A stretch of 64,000 nt of DNA. Origin: Tomocerus qinae. Taxonomy: Eukaryota > Arthropoda > Collembola > Entomobryomorpha > Tomoceridae. The position numbers and the translations under genes are program-made. Under the pieces are notes generated by a model that was not told where the DNA came from, searched no databases, and saw only the letters and a program-made list of their open reading frames with translations. This document shows positions 48,713-60,064 of this stretch, one piece after another. Numbering within the stretch: the first letter of the stretch is position 1; each line of letters opens with the position of its first letter. The DNA lies in NCBI GenBank assembly GCA_020055645.1, contig CM034546.1, positions 65,286,001 through 65,350,000 of the forward strand. The letters are read 5' to 3'.

Positions 48713-48892
48713 TACATTTAGAGTTTAGAGTATTTTATACATGGATATTGATTATAAGAAAAAGTAATGACTCTCGACTCTCGCCTGTTCTCTTTGTTTT
48801 CTGCAATTTGATAATAGCTTGGATTGGAGACTTGCAATGTAAGGGCGGGAGGTTGTTAGATATATAAATTATGGCATTTGCATAATAAAAAT

Positions 48893-49160
48893 GATTACTA
48901 CTGTCTGGCTTTATAAAAATCCGAATGATGACCTCTGGTAACCCCATTTAGCCCCGCCTATAACAAATATTTTTTCTTCAATATATATTTTATTTCGGCT
49001 TAATAAATAATGTTGTTGTGGTTACAGTCAAATGTGACGCTAAAGACTGTATGGCTCCTGTAATTTGGTGTGAAGTATAGTACTCAAAAAATATTTGTCA
49101 ACAATGGGGTTACTAAAGGTCATCATTCGGATTTTTATAAAGCCAGACAGTAAGTAATTT
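48893..49160. mobile_element. MITE with ~55-bp terminal inverted repeats
   Basis: The left TACTGTCTGGCTTTATAAAA, ATCCGAATGATGACCT, GGTAACCCCATT block is mirrored at 49103-49156 with a few changes. The centre is about 150 bases with no coding region. Confidence 0.8.
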
Positions 49161-50098
49161 ATGATAATACATTAAATATTTATTTCATAACTAAGTCGTA
49201 AGTTGACGCATGACAGTTGACAGTTTGGAACTATAAACTAAAACCACGTAAAACCTAGCCTTAGCAGTGCAAAGCAGATGAAATAGAGCTATACTATCAA
49301 CTAACTATTATTAAAGTCTACAACTGACAAGTGACAAGTGCAAAGACTTCATTTGCAATATTCCACGGGGGTTGGAGTCACCGATCCTGGATAGTCATTT
49401 TTACAGGATTGCTTTCGTTTATCATTTTTTTTTCTTTGCCACAGTCTACAATTTTGAATTTTGGCAACATTCTTAAAGTGACGCGTCTATTATAAAAGTT
49501 GAATGCCATAATAGTGACCAGTAAAGTAAATTCCATTCGTTCATTGTAGCCTTTGTATCCGCTACTAAAATTTTCGTCGGTTGTTGTGGTAAGTTTGCAA
49601 TAGTGCCTATTTGATCATTATTTTATCGTTTTTATTAAACATAGCATAACATTTTATTCGGTTAAGTCTAGCTGCTATGCTAGCTGTGACGCGAAAGAGG
49701 CGTGACAGTAAAAACTGGTTATATAGGTTTAATTATGTTGATTTGTAATTAGGTTAGGGTCGTTATAAATCTATTTGGTATAGACAGGTACATTTTATTT
49801 TTCAGGTTTTCGATTATTGACCTTGGGGTCTTCCAAATAATTTTTGTTGTAAATACCAAACTATGAGGAAAAAAAGCCTATAAGCATAATCATAAAATAA
49901 CCCAAGGTCATGTATGACCAAAGAATCGTACTTTGTTGCGAATTTTCGTATCCACAATTTTTGATATAATTATGTCATAGCTGGGGATAAAACAATCTTC
50001 ATTTTGTTCGTCCAACACTTTAGTTTTTTCCAAGCCTAAAATACCCTTTTAATTATGTTAAAATTATTGTGTATTTAACTAGCAAAAAGATCATCAAA
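49161..50098. other. Intergenic / upstream region of the Siah-like gene
   Basis: No gene is seen. It probably contains the promoter and a 5' noncoding part of the plus-strand gene beginning at 50099. TGTGGTAAGTTTGC near 49585 could be a 5' UTR donor. Confidence 0.3.
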
Positions 50099-53000
50099 AT
50101 GCTTCCTCAGTGTTTCATCGGGGGCTGTGAAACCTGGAATGAAAGTTATGGAGTTGCCGAAGTAGTGGACCATTTCAAGACTATCCATGGAGCAGAAACA
50201 GTCAATTTGGCATCGAAAATGGCAACACTGAAATTGAAATTTGATGAAAGTAAAATAGGTGAAGATATTCCTTAACTACTACTTGTCTTAAGTATTGATT
50301 AACATTAAGCCATAGATGTATAAAAATAAAATTTTTGTTGTACCTTATCTTTGCCCTTCAACAGATGTGAAGACCAAGGTCATCAAGGTACCCTTGATAA
50401 TTGAATATGATGGCATCCACTTATTGTTTGTCGTCACTCGCTGCAGCGGACGACACTATTTCTGGTTTTACTTCGTGGAAGATGGAGTTTTGTCCGAGGG
50501 AAGGCAGTTTCACGCTGAATTGAATTTGATGTCTTGCCACTCTTCTGTGTGTACCGCAGTTTCATTAATTTTCTAAAATATGTTTTACGCTTACGTCTGC
50601 CCTTAAGAAACTTGGTTGGTGTCAATTTAATATTTAATGACTTGTATAGGCGTCAATGAAAAAATCGGAAGGGCAAATCATCATTCACCCGATCACCACA
50701 TCCATTGATAAAATATTTAAGGATGCTGGTAAATTACATTTCGTCGGTGACAAGGGCCTGCTTGCAAAATTCATCAAGGATAAATACTACCAGTTTGAAT
50801 TTACATTAAAGGTTCAATTTTTTCACATTTCTTTTGATTGATTAAACTTAGACAATTTGAAGGCGTTAGCTTTGCTGTTTTAGGATGCTAAAGGCTACTT
50901 ACTGACTGTACGTGTACCATGTACGGCACTTAGTGTTAATTCATTTAATACTTAATGTAGAGTTATATACTATGTTATATGAGTTATTATATATGCATGA
51001 CAAATAACATAGATTTCATATAAATGCATGCATTCTGTCTACGATGCTAAAACAAACAATTTGCATGAAAGTCGAGTCGAATTTATCTAGCATTTAAATT
51101 AATTCTCAGTAGTAGTAAGCGTACAGTACATTACTGTCAATATAAAACAGAAGAATTACCATGCTATTCATTTTTTTAAATGTGGAAGGCAGAAAAGGAA
51201 GCTAAATGCCATGTCAGCTCTATCAGCTGACAGCTGTAATATGTATTTTATACTTACAAAAAATCATACTGTATAATATGATACGTATACATTTATTTGC
51301 ATGACAAATCGTAATTAATGTTTTCAATAATGTACCCCAACGCATACCTCGATGTACTAAATTTACCATATGAAGGTATGCGTTAGGGTACATTATTGAA
51401 AACAGTAATCGGAAAGTAGGTCAGTCATCTGCTCATCAGCCTTCCAACAGTCAAAATATAGTTTAGCAGTCAACAAAATAAAAACGTTCAGTTTGCCTAA
51501 TTTAGAGAAGGCTAACCCGGGTAAGTTAGCTGGTTAATTAGTAATTTAGCCCCCGAGCAAGTGATTATGTCATACATAATACTTGGCAGATTAATCTGGT
51601 TTTAGAATAGAGATTGGATGTGTTGTGCCATTATCGTCGGCTATATTTAGCGTTGGTTGTTGGGTCCCGTTACTTCCTGCACGCTGTCTACTCTCTTCCG
51701 CTTTGCTCATGTTTGTTGGACTAGCGCGAGATTGTGATTTGGACCAATTATAAACCAAAGTGTTCTGTATTTGGTAGGAACTTCCAAGAAAAGTGATTTT
51801 GCCATTTGAAGGAGAGCGTAGTGCCAGTGAAGAGGAGACGAAAAAGGAAGAGAAAGAAGACAAGGTTGTAATTCAACCCGCAGAAGTTGATAAATATCTG
51901 CTTGAAATTGAAAAAGGCGAGGAAAACAAAATTCAGGAGGAAAAAGCTGAAGTAACGCAACAAAAACTGAAAGAGATTCAACCAGACACTGAAATCTTGA
52001 CAAAACCTGAAGAATCTAAAAAACTGAAAGAGATTCAACCAGACACTGAAATCTTGACGAAACCTGAAGAATCTAAAAAACTGAAAGAGATTCAGCCAGA
52101 CCCTGAAATCTTGGCGAAACCTGAAGAATCTAAAAAACTGAATGAAAAACAAAATAAAGCAAACGATTTGGAAGAAAATTTGTCAGCATATCATAAAACT
52201 GTCAGTGTAGCTTGTCCGGTTTGCAAATTCGAGGTAGGTCATCATATTTTTATTTTTATTAGGGCGTTTCTGTACTATTTATTAAATCAACTCCTTCATT
52301 ACAATATCAAAATTGTTAACATAGTTTTTCAAGATGTCAACAAAGGCGAAGGTGACAATTACAGTAGGAGGAGCAGTCCAAAGTGGACCTGAAGCCTCCA
52401 ACAAGCAGGAAAGAGGGACAGAGGTAAAATTAGTATTTTGATAATTGTAGTTGTAGTGGCTTGTCAATGGTAATAGTACATACAATGTTATTACGTTAAT
52501 TTATTAACAGGGTAACATAATCTTCGAAAGAGCTGAAACGGGTAAACCAGGCCGGCCAGCCCCTAAGGTGACTTTTGCAACCAAAGAAGCAAATACGGTG
52601 GACGATCTGGTAATATAAAATACGCTTACGTCAGCATTTAAAAGTTATAATGATATAAATATATCATTATTATTTTAAATTATAGATAATAAAATTATTG
52701 AATTTATAGGTAGCCAATTTGTCATTAATTGCAATAGCAACTACCACTGAAATTATGAAACCGAATGAACCCACAAGTGAAAAGATTGATTCCAAAGAAA
52801 AAGAAATCAAAAGCGGGAAGCAACCGGAGGAGGTTATAATTTTTACAATTGTTTCAAAGTGCAATTAATAAATTTGAAATATTTGTACTATAAATTATAT
52901 TTTTATGTACACTACTAGGCTTCTAAAATCGCAGAGGCAAGTGGATCTGCAGTAACCCCAGAAAAGAAAGGCTGCAGTCCACAGTCGGTGAGCAAATTAG

Positions 53001-53380
53001 CAACGCGAAGCATTTATCAGGTACATATCAAAAGTTTTGTTAATAATGTAAATAATAGTTATTAAAATAGGTTTTTAGTTGTATGTATTATTTTTATTAA
53101 TTTTCAGCATGACTCGCCAAAAAAGGAAGTCAGCTTTTCTGATTTATTTCGCCCAAAATTGGAACCAGTCCCTACAAGCTCAACGAAAGGAAACTTTGTA
53201 ATGACTTTACAAGATCTTGAAGCTATTGAAACATTTAAGATCACTACCATGCCATTTGCATACAGTAACCCAGAACGATTCTGTCCATCGTACCGTAGAG
53301 CACCACAGGCTGACAAGGAGAAATGGACGAAAATCATTCGTGAAGAGATTGGACGTCCGGATATTTGGCCATTCAAATAA
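50099..53380 (+). CDS. Zinc-finger, Siah/TRAF-like protein with Glu/Lys-rich repeats, ten exons
   Basis: Exons 50099-50258, 50365-50546, 50650-50811, 50884-50907, 51778-52233, 52334-52423, 52511-52609, 52710-52832, 52919-53020 and 53108-53380 join in frame to 556 aa. All junctions after the first are phase 0. The N-terminus MLPQCFIGGC...DHFKTIH has a C2H2-like set (C5, C10, H25, H30). Residues about 54-176 (VPLIIEYDGIHLLFVVTRCS, HYFWFYFVEDG) resemble the beta-sandwich substrate domain of Siah/TRAF proteins. Residues 239-295 are three copies of KLKEIQPDTEILTKPEESK. CPVCKFE (322-328) could be half of a finger. The tail ends REEIGRPDIWPFK. No RING domain is visible, so ligase activity is not claimed. 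If exon 4 is not spliced at 50907 it reads to a stop at 50955, giving a 191-aa protein. The link between exons 4 and 5 rests on splice sites and phase only. Confidence 0.65.
51310..51412. mobile_element. Snap-back MITE, family with shared ends (copy B), in intron 4
   Basis: GTTTTCAATAATGTACCCCA, ACGCATACCT is mirrored by AAGGTATGCGT, AGGGTACATTATTGAAAAC. The outer ends match the copy at 48558-48712. The element sits in the predicted intron 50908-51777. Confidence 0.8.
51964..52134 (+). repeat. 57-bp in-frame tandem repeat, three copies
   Basis: Copies at 51964, 52021 and 52078 are nearly identical and encode 19 residues each. A fourth partial copy starts at 52135 and diverges after four codons. 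The repeat keeps frame in the host gene. Confidence 0.95.
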
Positions 53381-54411
53381 TATTTTCCAACGATTACTAA
53401 TACTCCATATTGGGTAATAATTACTCATTGAATTGATTGTCGTACTTGACATTGGCCTTTATCATTACTTAGCAACTTTAATACTTTGACGAAATATTTA
53501 ATAATATTTAAAGGGATAGAATTACGTATAAATATTAATAAAATTAAACATTAGTAGACCCGCAGTTATTTCTATATGTAGGTACTATCTAATTTAGGTT
53601 GACAAGGATTATAGTCAATTAGAACTGTAAAGAATTGAGCAGATGCTATACATTGCCCTATGTGACCAATGCATTGTAATTGATTTATTGTTCGAGGTTG
53701 ACTTTTGGGTTATGGGACCAATAAATTATAAATCACAAATATGCTAATGTTTACGACAATATTATTATTATTTGAACATTTAGTATAATATAATAACGAG
53801 TAGTAGAAATATTTCTTTATAAGAAGTCAGTCTTGATTAAGCTAAGGAAAATCCCCACGTACTAATTATCGATACCAGTGTTTGAATATTATAAGTACTA
53901 TTAGGTTTCTTGGCGTGGAGTTATAATATAACATTATAATGTCCACTCCATTTAATTTGTTCCACTTAATTAGCAATGCAGTGATTGACATAATCAAATT
54001 AATTGCGTACTACTTTCCTTATTAGCATACTAATTAATCATTTGCACACCTAGGTATAATTTCATTTTGTATTTACTGTAAATATGTTATTTCATCTTGT
54101 ATATATAATACTATATTCCTTCTGTGCATAGATTTATGTATGACCTTTAGTAATTCAATGATACTTTTGAATCCGCAAGTGAATTCAGTAACGACTATTA
54201 TTATATAACTTTACATTTATTCCAGCAGGGTATGGCTACATGATGCTGACATTTTTAACAATATTTTTTGACTGATAAAAGTACTAATTTTTTATTATCT
54301 GTAGGAAAACGTCTACAAAATGATTTACACAAAAATGTTGGCGTTTTAAAATTGTACATCAGTTTCATAAACCATATATTGCATTCGAATAATGTCGGCC
54401 AAGTAAAATAT
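53381..54411. other. Intergenic AT-rich sequence
   Basis: It lies between two convergent genes. No other gene is recognised. Confidence 0.4.
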
Positions 54412-54625
54412 TTAACTAAACGGCGTTTTTTTCTGGAGGTAAAAATTCCCAAATCTGTCTCTATGCTGGAAGTGTGTAGCTTCTGGATTAGGAATTTCAC
54501 GGACTGGATCTAGTTCCCATTGCTGACTACGTTTCTTTGCATTACAGATTTCATAAGTTGTTGGAAGAAAACTAAACGTAAATAAAAAACGAATTATCGC
54601 ATCTTTTTCTGTGGTTTTCAGAGGA

Positions 54626-55343
54626 TTAGACATTTCTGCATTTTTAATATGCGGTTAAAATGAATTAATTTTAATGAAGTGTATCTTTACATGTAAATAC
54701 TTACTCATGGCTCTGAAGACATTTTCCGTAGTAAACACTTTTAAGGGACACTGTTTGTTTCTTGGTTTTTGTTTGTCCAACAGGAATTACTTCAACTAGG
54801 TTATTATTGTTAATGTATCGGTATGTCCCTTTTTTGTTTGCATCTTCGGGAATGTAAGAAAGTTCATTTCCAACGGCAGCTTTTGGGACGAACCAGAATG
54901 CTATATTTGGAAATGATGATAATGTGAATAATATTATTTCAGAGCATGGAATGCATGGAAATCAATTTTAAGGTTATACCATTGCTTCCACTTTCCAAAG
55001 CGACAGCATCCCAAATTTGATTCGGGCTTCCTTGCCATAAGTCTCCTGCAACTTTGCCGTAGATTATACCCGACCCTGGCTTCGGAAAATGTGAAGATGC
55101 ACTAAGATACTGTAGGGGTAAATGATACAAGAATACATGAATCTTAAAATTAGGACGCGCCGAACAAATTTTATTTTTCTAAAATTATTGGCACTAGTCG
55201 ATAACTAATGCAAAACTTACTGCCTCATGTGGAACACTTTTAATTCGGTAAGAAACCCCGTGAATTGGTTCAATTAATTCATCTCCTCTGCTCAGTGAGC
55301 AAATGAGTATAGGCACAAGTAAAACAGAAACTGTAAACGACAT
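54626..55343 (-). CDS. Secreted protein, unknown function
   Basis: Exons 55221-55343, 54980-55109, 54705-54900 and the start of one from 54635 join at good splice sites. The N-terminus MSFTVSVLLVPILICSLSRG is a signal peptide. The mature part (GVSYRIKSVPHEAYLSASSH, GDLWQGSPNQIWDAVALESG, AFWFVPKAAVGNELSYIPED) has no domain I know. With these sites the frame stops two codons into exon 4, at 54626, giving 152 aa. The rest of exon 4 (54633-54412) is open for 73 codons in the next frame (FLPTTYEICNAKKRSQQWEL) and looks coding. Either the true protein is about 220 aa and a base has been lost or gained, or the fourth junction differs. A longer start at 55388 has no ATG. Confidence 0.55.
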
Positions 55344-56636
55344 ACTGAAATTGGGAGATAACGCTTCCCTTCGTTCACTGACACCCAAATGACATTTGTG
55401 TCCAAAAAAATGTTATTCTATTCCAGAAATATCTATGCATGCAGATTTGATTGATAAATGATAAATTGGTTGGCACACCTAGCTAAGTGCAAAGCATACT
55501 TGTAGATAACACAAATGCATGTTATTAACATGATAAACTAAAATAATTTGTCTGTACAACATGTGTAGTGCTTATTAAACAGGACATTCAGCATGAATAA
55601 ACAATTCGCTGATTATAATGAACTAATTAATATTTTTCCATATGCATAGTGAGACAGAAATGGCCATCGTCGGTTTTATATTCGACCCAGCATTTAATAA
55701 CTGAAATATATGAATGAAAGATGAAAGATGTGATGTAAAGGTTATTATATGACGTCAGAGTACCCATCAATTCCATTTCGTCAGTATGCTCGCTTTGGGT
55801 CATTCATTTAATTTTTTGAAACTAATAATTTAACATTATTTTTCATATTCAAAACCTGTCAAACTGATTTTCCAATGCACACAATTAATCTATGCTTAGT
55901 CGTCCCTGCATACTAATTTAATATTTATTTCTACCTGCATGCCAATCCTAGCTGTCCCTGCATTTTTGCTTGCATGTAAGCGTAAACGCATCACCGAATC
56001 CAAAGTGCAAGATAAAATACATAATGCGAAATATTTCATAAATTTTTAAGTCCACTAGAGATTAGAGTCTTGTTCTTCAATCCGAATTTACAACCTTGGA
56101 CTAGTAGGCAAATCAAAATATCATAATCATGAAACGCTTTACGGCCGAGATGAAAGGAACCCACACAGGAAATATCAAGATTTCATCAACAGCTACTTTA
56201 TTTCATTAAAACTAAAACAACCTCCCCAAAACTTAAACACTACGCAATTTTTAATTTGTGAATATTGTAAATATACTTATAAATAATAGGACAGTAATAA
56301 TGACATACGTATCCTGATAAATAATATACTATACAAGGTATACCCAAACTATAATTTATGACTGCTACTAATTTCTACAATTAAAACATAGTTTTCCAAA
56401 TTGATCCATACTTCAAAAATACACTCTTAATATACCTGATTCAATAAAGATGAGTTAGAATAAAATTCATTAAAACACATAATATAAACTTTAAATGGAC
56501 TATTCTATTTCTAATCTACCAAAATATAATAATATTATGCGATCTACCAAACTATACTTTGAAAATTTAGACATAGTAACTTATTATAAAACATTTCAAG
56601 TAGAATTGACTCCGAAAGGTTAATAATTGCGGTGTA
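55344..56636. other. Intergenic AT-rich sequence
   Basis: It lies between the secreted-protein gene and the 3' end of nanos. The last ~400 bases are probably the nanos 3' untranslated region, but I cannot locate its end with confidence. Confidence 0.35.
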
Positions 56637-57926
56637 CTAATCTCCCAATTGAAGTGTGGCTCTATTGTTCTCCCTTTCTTGTCTTTGACGTTTTGGACAA
56701 TATTTGATGGTGTGAGCCTTCTTTCCTGTTGCGTTGCAAACTGGACAGACGTATTTCCTGAGATAAGGACAGGTGACTTGATTTCTATTCGTTTTCAGGT
56801 GGTGGCTGTAGACAACTTTTTCACTTTCCCCATTGTTCCGGCAAAAGGCACAACCTCTGAAGATTGGAAATTTCTGGACGGCAAATGGAGTTGGATTTTC
56901 CGCAGTAGCATTTCCATCTAAGTCAAAACAAAACAATAATGATTAGCACATTTCATTTTAAATACGACAATTCACTGCCAAGAGAATTATTTACTTACAA
57001 CTGTTCAAATTATCCGATTTCCATTCGACGAATTCCGGTCTCCAACCTTCAGGGAAATAAATCATCGCTGGATTTTCATAGAAGAATGGATACTGAATTG
57101 TAGACGGTAAGAAAGAAAAATGTTGTACAGCTACATTCATGAATTGGACTGATGAAGACGAAGCAGCTCCGGCATCCTCCCCAAATGAAGAGTCGGTGTT
57201 CTTGAAAGTCGTCGTCCATGGAGCATTTGAAGATGCAGCATCACCCTCAGTTAAGTTTGAATTGTCCCCGGAATCCTCTGCAAATAGAGCAGGTTCAAAA
57301 TAGACATCTTCCCAGAGTGAATTTTCATTGTCTTCGGAATTCTCCTTCGATGGAGCAGAAGTATCTCCCGCAGTATAATTTCCTTTGTTCTCGGAATCCG
57401 TCGAAGAATGAGGTGACAACGACGTCGAGGATTTTCCTCCTGATGAGCTACTGGCTGCATAATGCTCCGTAGATGATGAAGAGCCAGGGTTTTCACAAAC
57501 TGGGAAATGGCACGTTCCTTCTTGGCTTATTTGCTTCAGGAATTCCTTAGGGTCTTCCATGATAGGAACTCCTTCCACGGGCCCGTCGACAGGAATGACA
57601 AAGTAAGGTGAGCAATCTACTTTCTTGTAGATGGGGATCAAATCTCCGCTGGTTGGACATCTGAGTATCATAGATGGAAGGATCGTGTTGTCGCGGCTGT
57701 CAGGATTGGCTGGCCATTTGTACAGAACTGTAGATTTTTGTACTGGTAGTCGAGAAGAAAGTCTTGAGAATTTCCGTTCTTCGAAACATGTTGTGGGAGA
57801 AGAGGTCTCAGCAGTTGTTTGCCTTTCTTCTGGCTTTTCATGGTTGCTTCCTCCGAACGAAGATAAGTAGGCCTCACATTTCTCTCTCAGGGACGAACTT
57901 GCGTTTTTGTTAATTGTGATCGACAT
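56637..57926 (-). CDS. nanos: Nanos homologue (RNA-binding translational repressor)
   Basis: Exons 56999-57926 and 56637-56917 join in phase 1 (AGTT/GTAAGT donor, TTAG acceptor), giving 402 aa. The C-terminal zinc finger fits the Nanos pattern CX2CX12HX10C-X7-CX2CX7HX4C exactly: C332, C335, H348, C359, then C367, C370, H378, C383. Diagnostic words are CAFCRNNGE and AHTIKYCP. The first 310 residues are Ser/Glu/Asn-rich and disordered, as in other Nanos proteins. Nanos works with Pumilio on mRNA 3' UTRs and recruits deadenylation complexes, and is required in germ-line and embryonic patterning. Start ATG at 57926 is the first in its exon. 5' noncoding exons lie upstream (58048-58119 and a part ending at 58242). 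Confidence 0.95.
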
Positions 57927-58047
57927 TTTCAGGCTAGGGACGCAAAGTAATAAAAAATCAATTAGCCACTAATTTTTCATCTCAAAATAAACGACAATTG
58001 AATACGCTGATTTTTTATGCTACAATAAGCAATATTATTATAATTAC

Positions 58048-58242
58048 CTGTGTGAAATATGTCAAATTTTCCCTCCAGCGATCAGTGTGACGAATATAGC
58101 TGGGACTGGAACAATTATCCTGAAAGAAAGACAAATAATTAGTACGTTTTCATAAATTAAACACAAATTAATTGGAAAATGGCGGGTATTATTTCAAATA
58201 AAAATAGGAGTATTTATGGAGAAAATATAAATTGTGCTTACT
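58048..58242 (-). other. Predicted 5' noncoding exons of nanos
   Basis: A donor (CTGAACAAA/GTAAGC) ends a first exon at 58242. Acceptor TTTCTTTCAG opens a 72-base exon 58048-58119, whose donor is ACACAG/GTAATT. The coding exon then starts at 57933 after CCCTAG. Read through, the joined message gives no in-frame extension of Nanos (a TGA precedes ATG). Confidence 0.5.
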
Positions 58243-58650
58243 TTGTTCAGAAGATTTTCCTCGCAATGTGTCCTTGTAAGGAGGTGCTCCGACGAGGGAA
58301 TTAGTTAAGCAGGCTGTAACTCAAGAGACTTTCTTCCGAATGCGGACTGGAGAAGTGAAGTACCTTCAAAATTTCCCTCCAGTGATCAGTGTGACGACTA
58401 TAGCTGGGACTGGAACATTTATCCTGAAAGAAAGACAAATAATTAATACGTTTTCATAAATTAAACACAACGTAATTGGAAAACGGCGGGTATTATTTCA
58501 AATACAAATAGAATTATTTGTGGATAAAATAGAAATTGTGCTTACTTTGTTCAGATGATTTTCCTCGTAATGTGTCCTTGTAGAGAGGTGTTCCGACAAG
58601 GGAAGTAGTTAAGCAGGCTGTAGTTCAAGAGGCTTTCTTCCAAGAGAAGT
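58062..58650. repeat. Tandem duplication (~304 bp) covering nanos 5' exons
   Basis: CCCTCCAGCGATCAGTGTGA at 58071 recurs as CCCTCCAGTGATCAGTGTGA at 58375. The following CTGGGACTGGAAC, TCCTGAAAGAAAGACAAATA, GTGCTTACTTTGTTCAG and GTTAAGCAGGCTGTA blocks repeat in order. Copies end near 58365 and 58650. Both copies keep the same splice-site words. Confidence 0.9.
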
Positions 58651-60064
58651 GAAGGACCTTTTGGGAGCTCGCCACGAGTGAAAATGAGGAAATTTCAGAA
58701 AAAACCTCCTTTTATACCCTCTGAGGCTCATACTGGGGGATGCAAACCCCTTAACCGTCTGTGGGATCTATCCTCTCTTACTTGCTTTTTCTCCTTTTAT
58801 CACCTAATAGGACATGCGCCTCTGTCAGTTCTTTGTCCCCTCTGAATTTTTTGTCAGCCTGGGGGGTTTACAGCCTTCGCCTGTCTTCTCTTTGTACCAG
58901 CTAAAAGACAAAGAAGATGCGTCCTTTCATCCCCTTTCATTTTTTCAATTTAGAAGGGTGGGGGTTGTACCACTTTGTGCTTGTCCCTGCGTCTGTCTTC
59001 TCTTTGCACTATATAGCTAAGAGGCGAGGCCATGGAGATTCGTCCGACGCCATCACTAGTCCCTTAGAGGCTCTAGAGCTTGGATTATCAATTTTTGATT
59101 TCGAAAATTTAAAATAAATTATTTAAAACTAAGGAGCCTAAGAACAGAATGCTTCATTACTCGCATAGGACTGGTACTACATGCAGCTTTCATCTTTGAA
59201 CATCTGTCAAATCATTCATGCGAGTTCATGCGGCTTTCTTGAAAAAACATGATTTATTAAAAACCGAGGGGATTAAAATAATGGGGTTATTTAAAACGAC
59301 GGAAATGGTTAAAATAAATAGGTTATTTAAAAGACGGGGTTATTTAAAATAAATAGGTTATTTAAAAGACGGGGTTATTTAAAATAAAGAGGTTATTAAG
59401 CTAAGCGGCAGCGAGAAGGCACTTGTTAACTTCAAAATATAATAGCTGAACCGAAGGGGGTCAATTATTATAAACAGGGTTCATTAATTCGGAAAATATG
59501 GTATATTAACTTTGTTCCTTGTAGTTAGTGATTAGTGATTAGATATGTATGTCAGGTTGGAGACAGACGTAATCTTAAAATCTATAATTTAGCAATGTCC
59601 ACCTAAAATCTTAAATCTCGATTTGTTATAATATTATGTCATTGTTTCGGAGAAAAAGGAAATAGTAGAGTCGTACATATCAATTTTTGTTGACAGTTTA
59701 GACAATAGAATTTGTGGGACCGGTTATTACCGCTGTATCCTATATTTGGTTTGAAACGAAATTGCAAAAAGACAAAAATAAATCCTATTGTAAAGTTGAG
59801 TTGCGTCATTAGGTAGTATAGGTAATTGTCATGTAGTTAAATCACAGAGTAGGACTAGTCTCCCCAAATGTTTGTTTTGTGAGCTATACAAAGGCATTTT
59901 TTGTTGTGAAATCTATAATTGTATCTAATAGCTGAATTGCAAAATGGCAGTAAAGCATGTTCTTATAAAGTAAAGTTTATCACAAAACTGTAACGACTGC
60001 ATTAAATAGGGCCATTCGGAATTCGCAGTATTTGGTTGTCAGTTAGTGACTTTACAAATCTAAA
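58651..60064. other. Upstream region of nanos and intergenic sequence
   Basis: A pyrimidine-rich stretch (58740-59030) has two loosely similar blocks around CTGTCTTCTCTTTG. Short plus-strand frames there are probably not genes. The remainder is AT-rich. Confidence 0.35.
59284..59400. repeat. ~35-bp tandem repeat, about three copies
   Basis: GGTTATTTAAAAGACGGGG and GGTTATTTAAAATAAATA alternate with small changes. Confidence 0.75.

Noticed and set aside
51748..52152. Minus-strand 134-codon frame rich in Phe and Arg with internal repeats
   Set aside because: It is the antisense of the 57-bp coding repeat of the plus-strand gene, which has splice and phase support.
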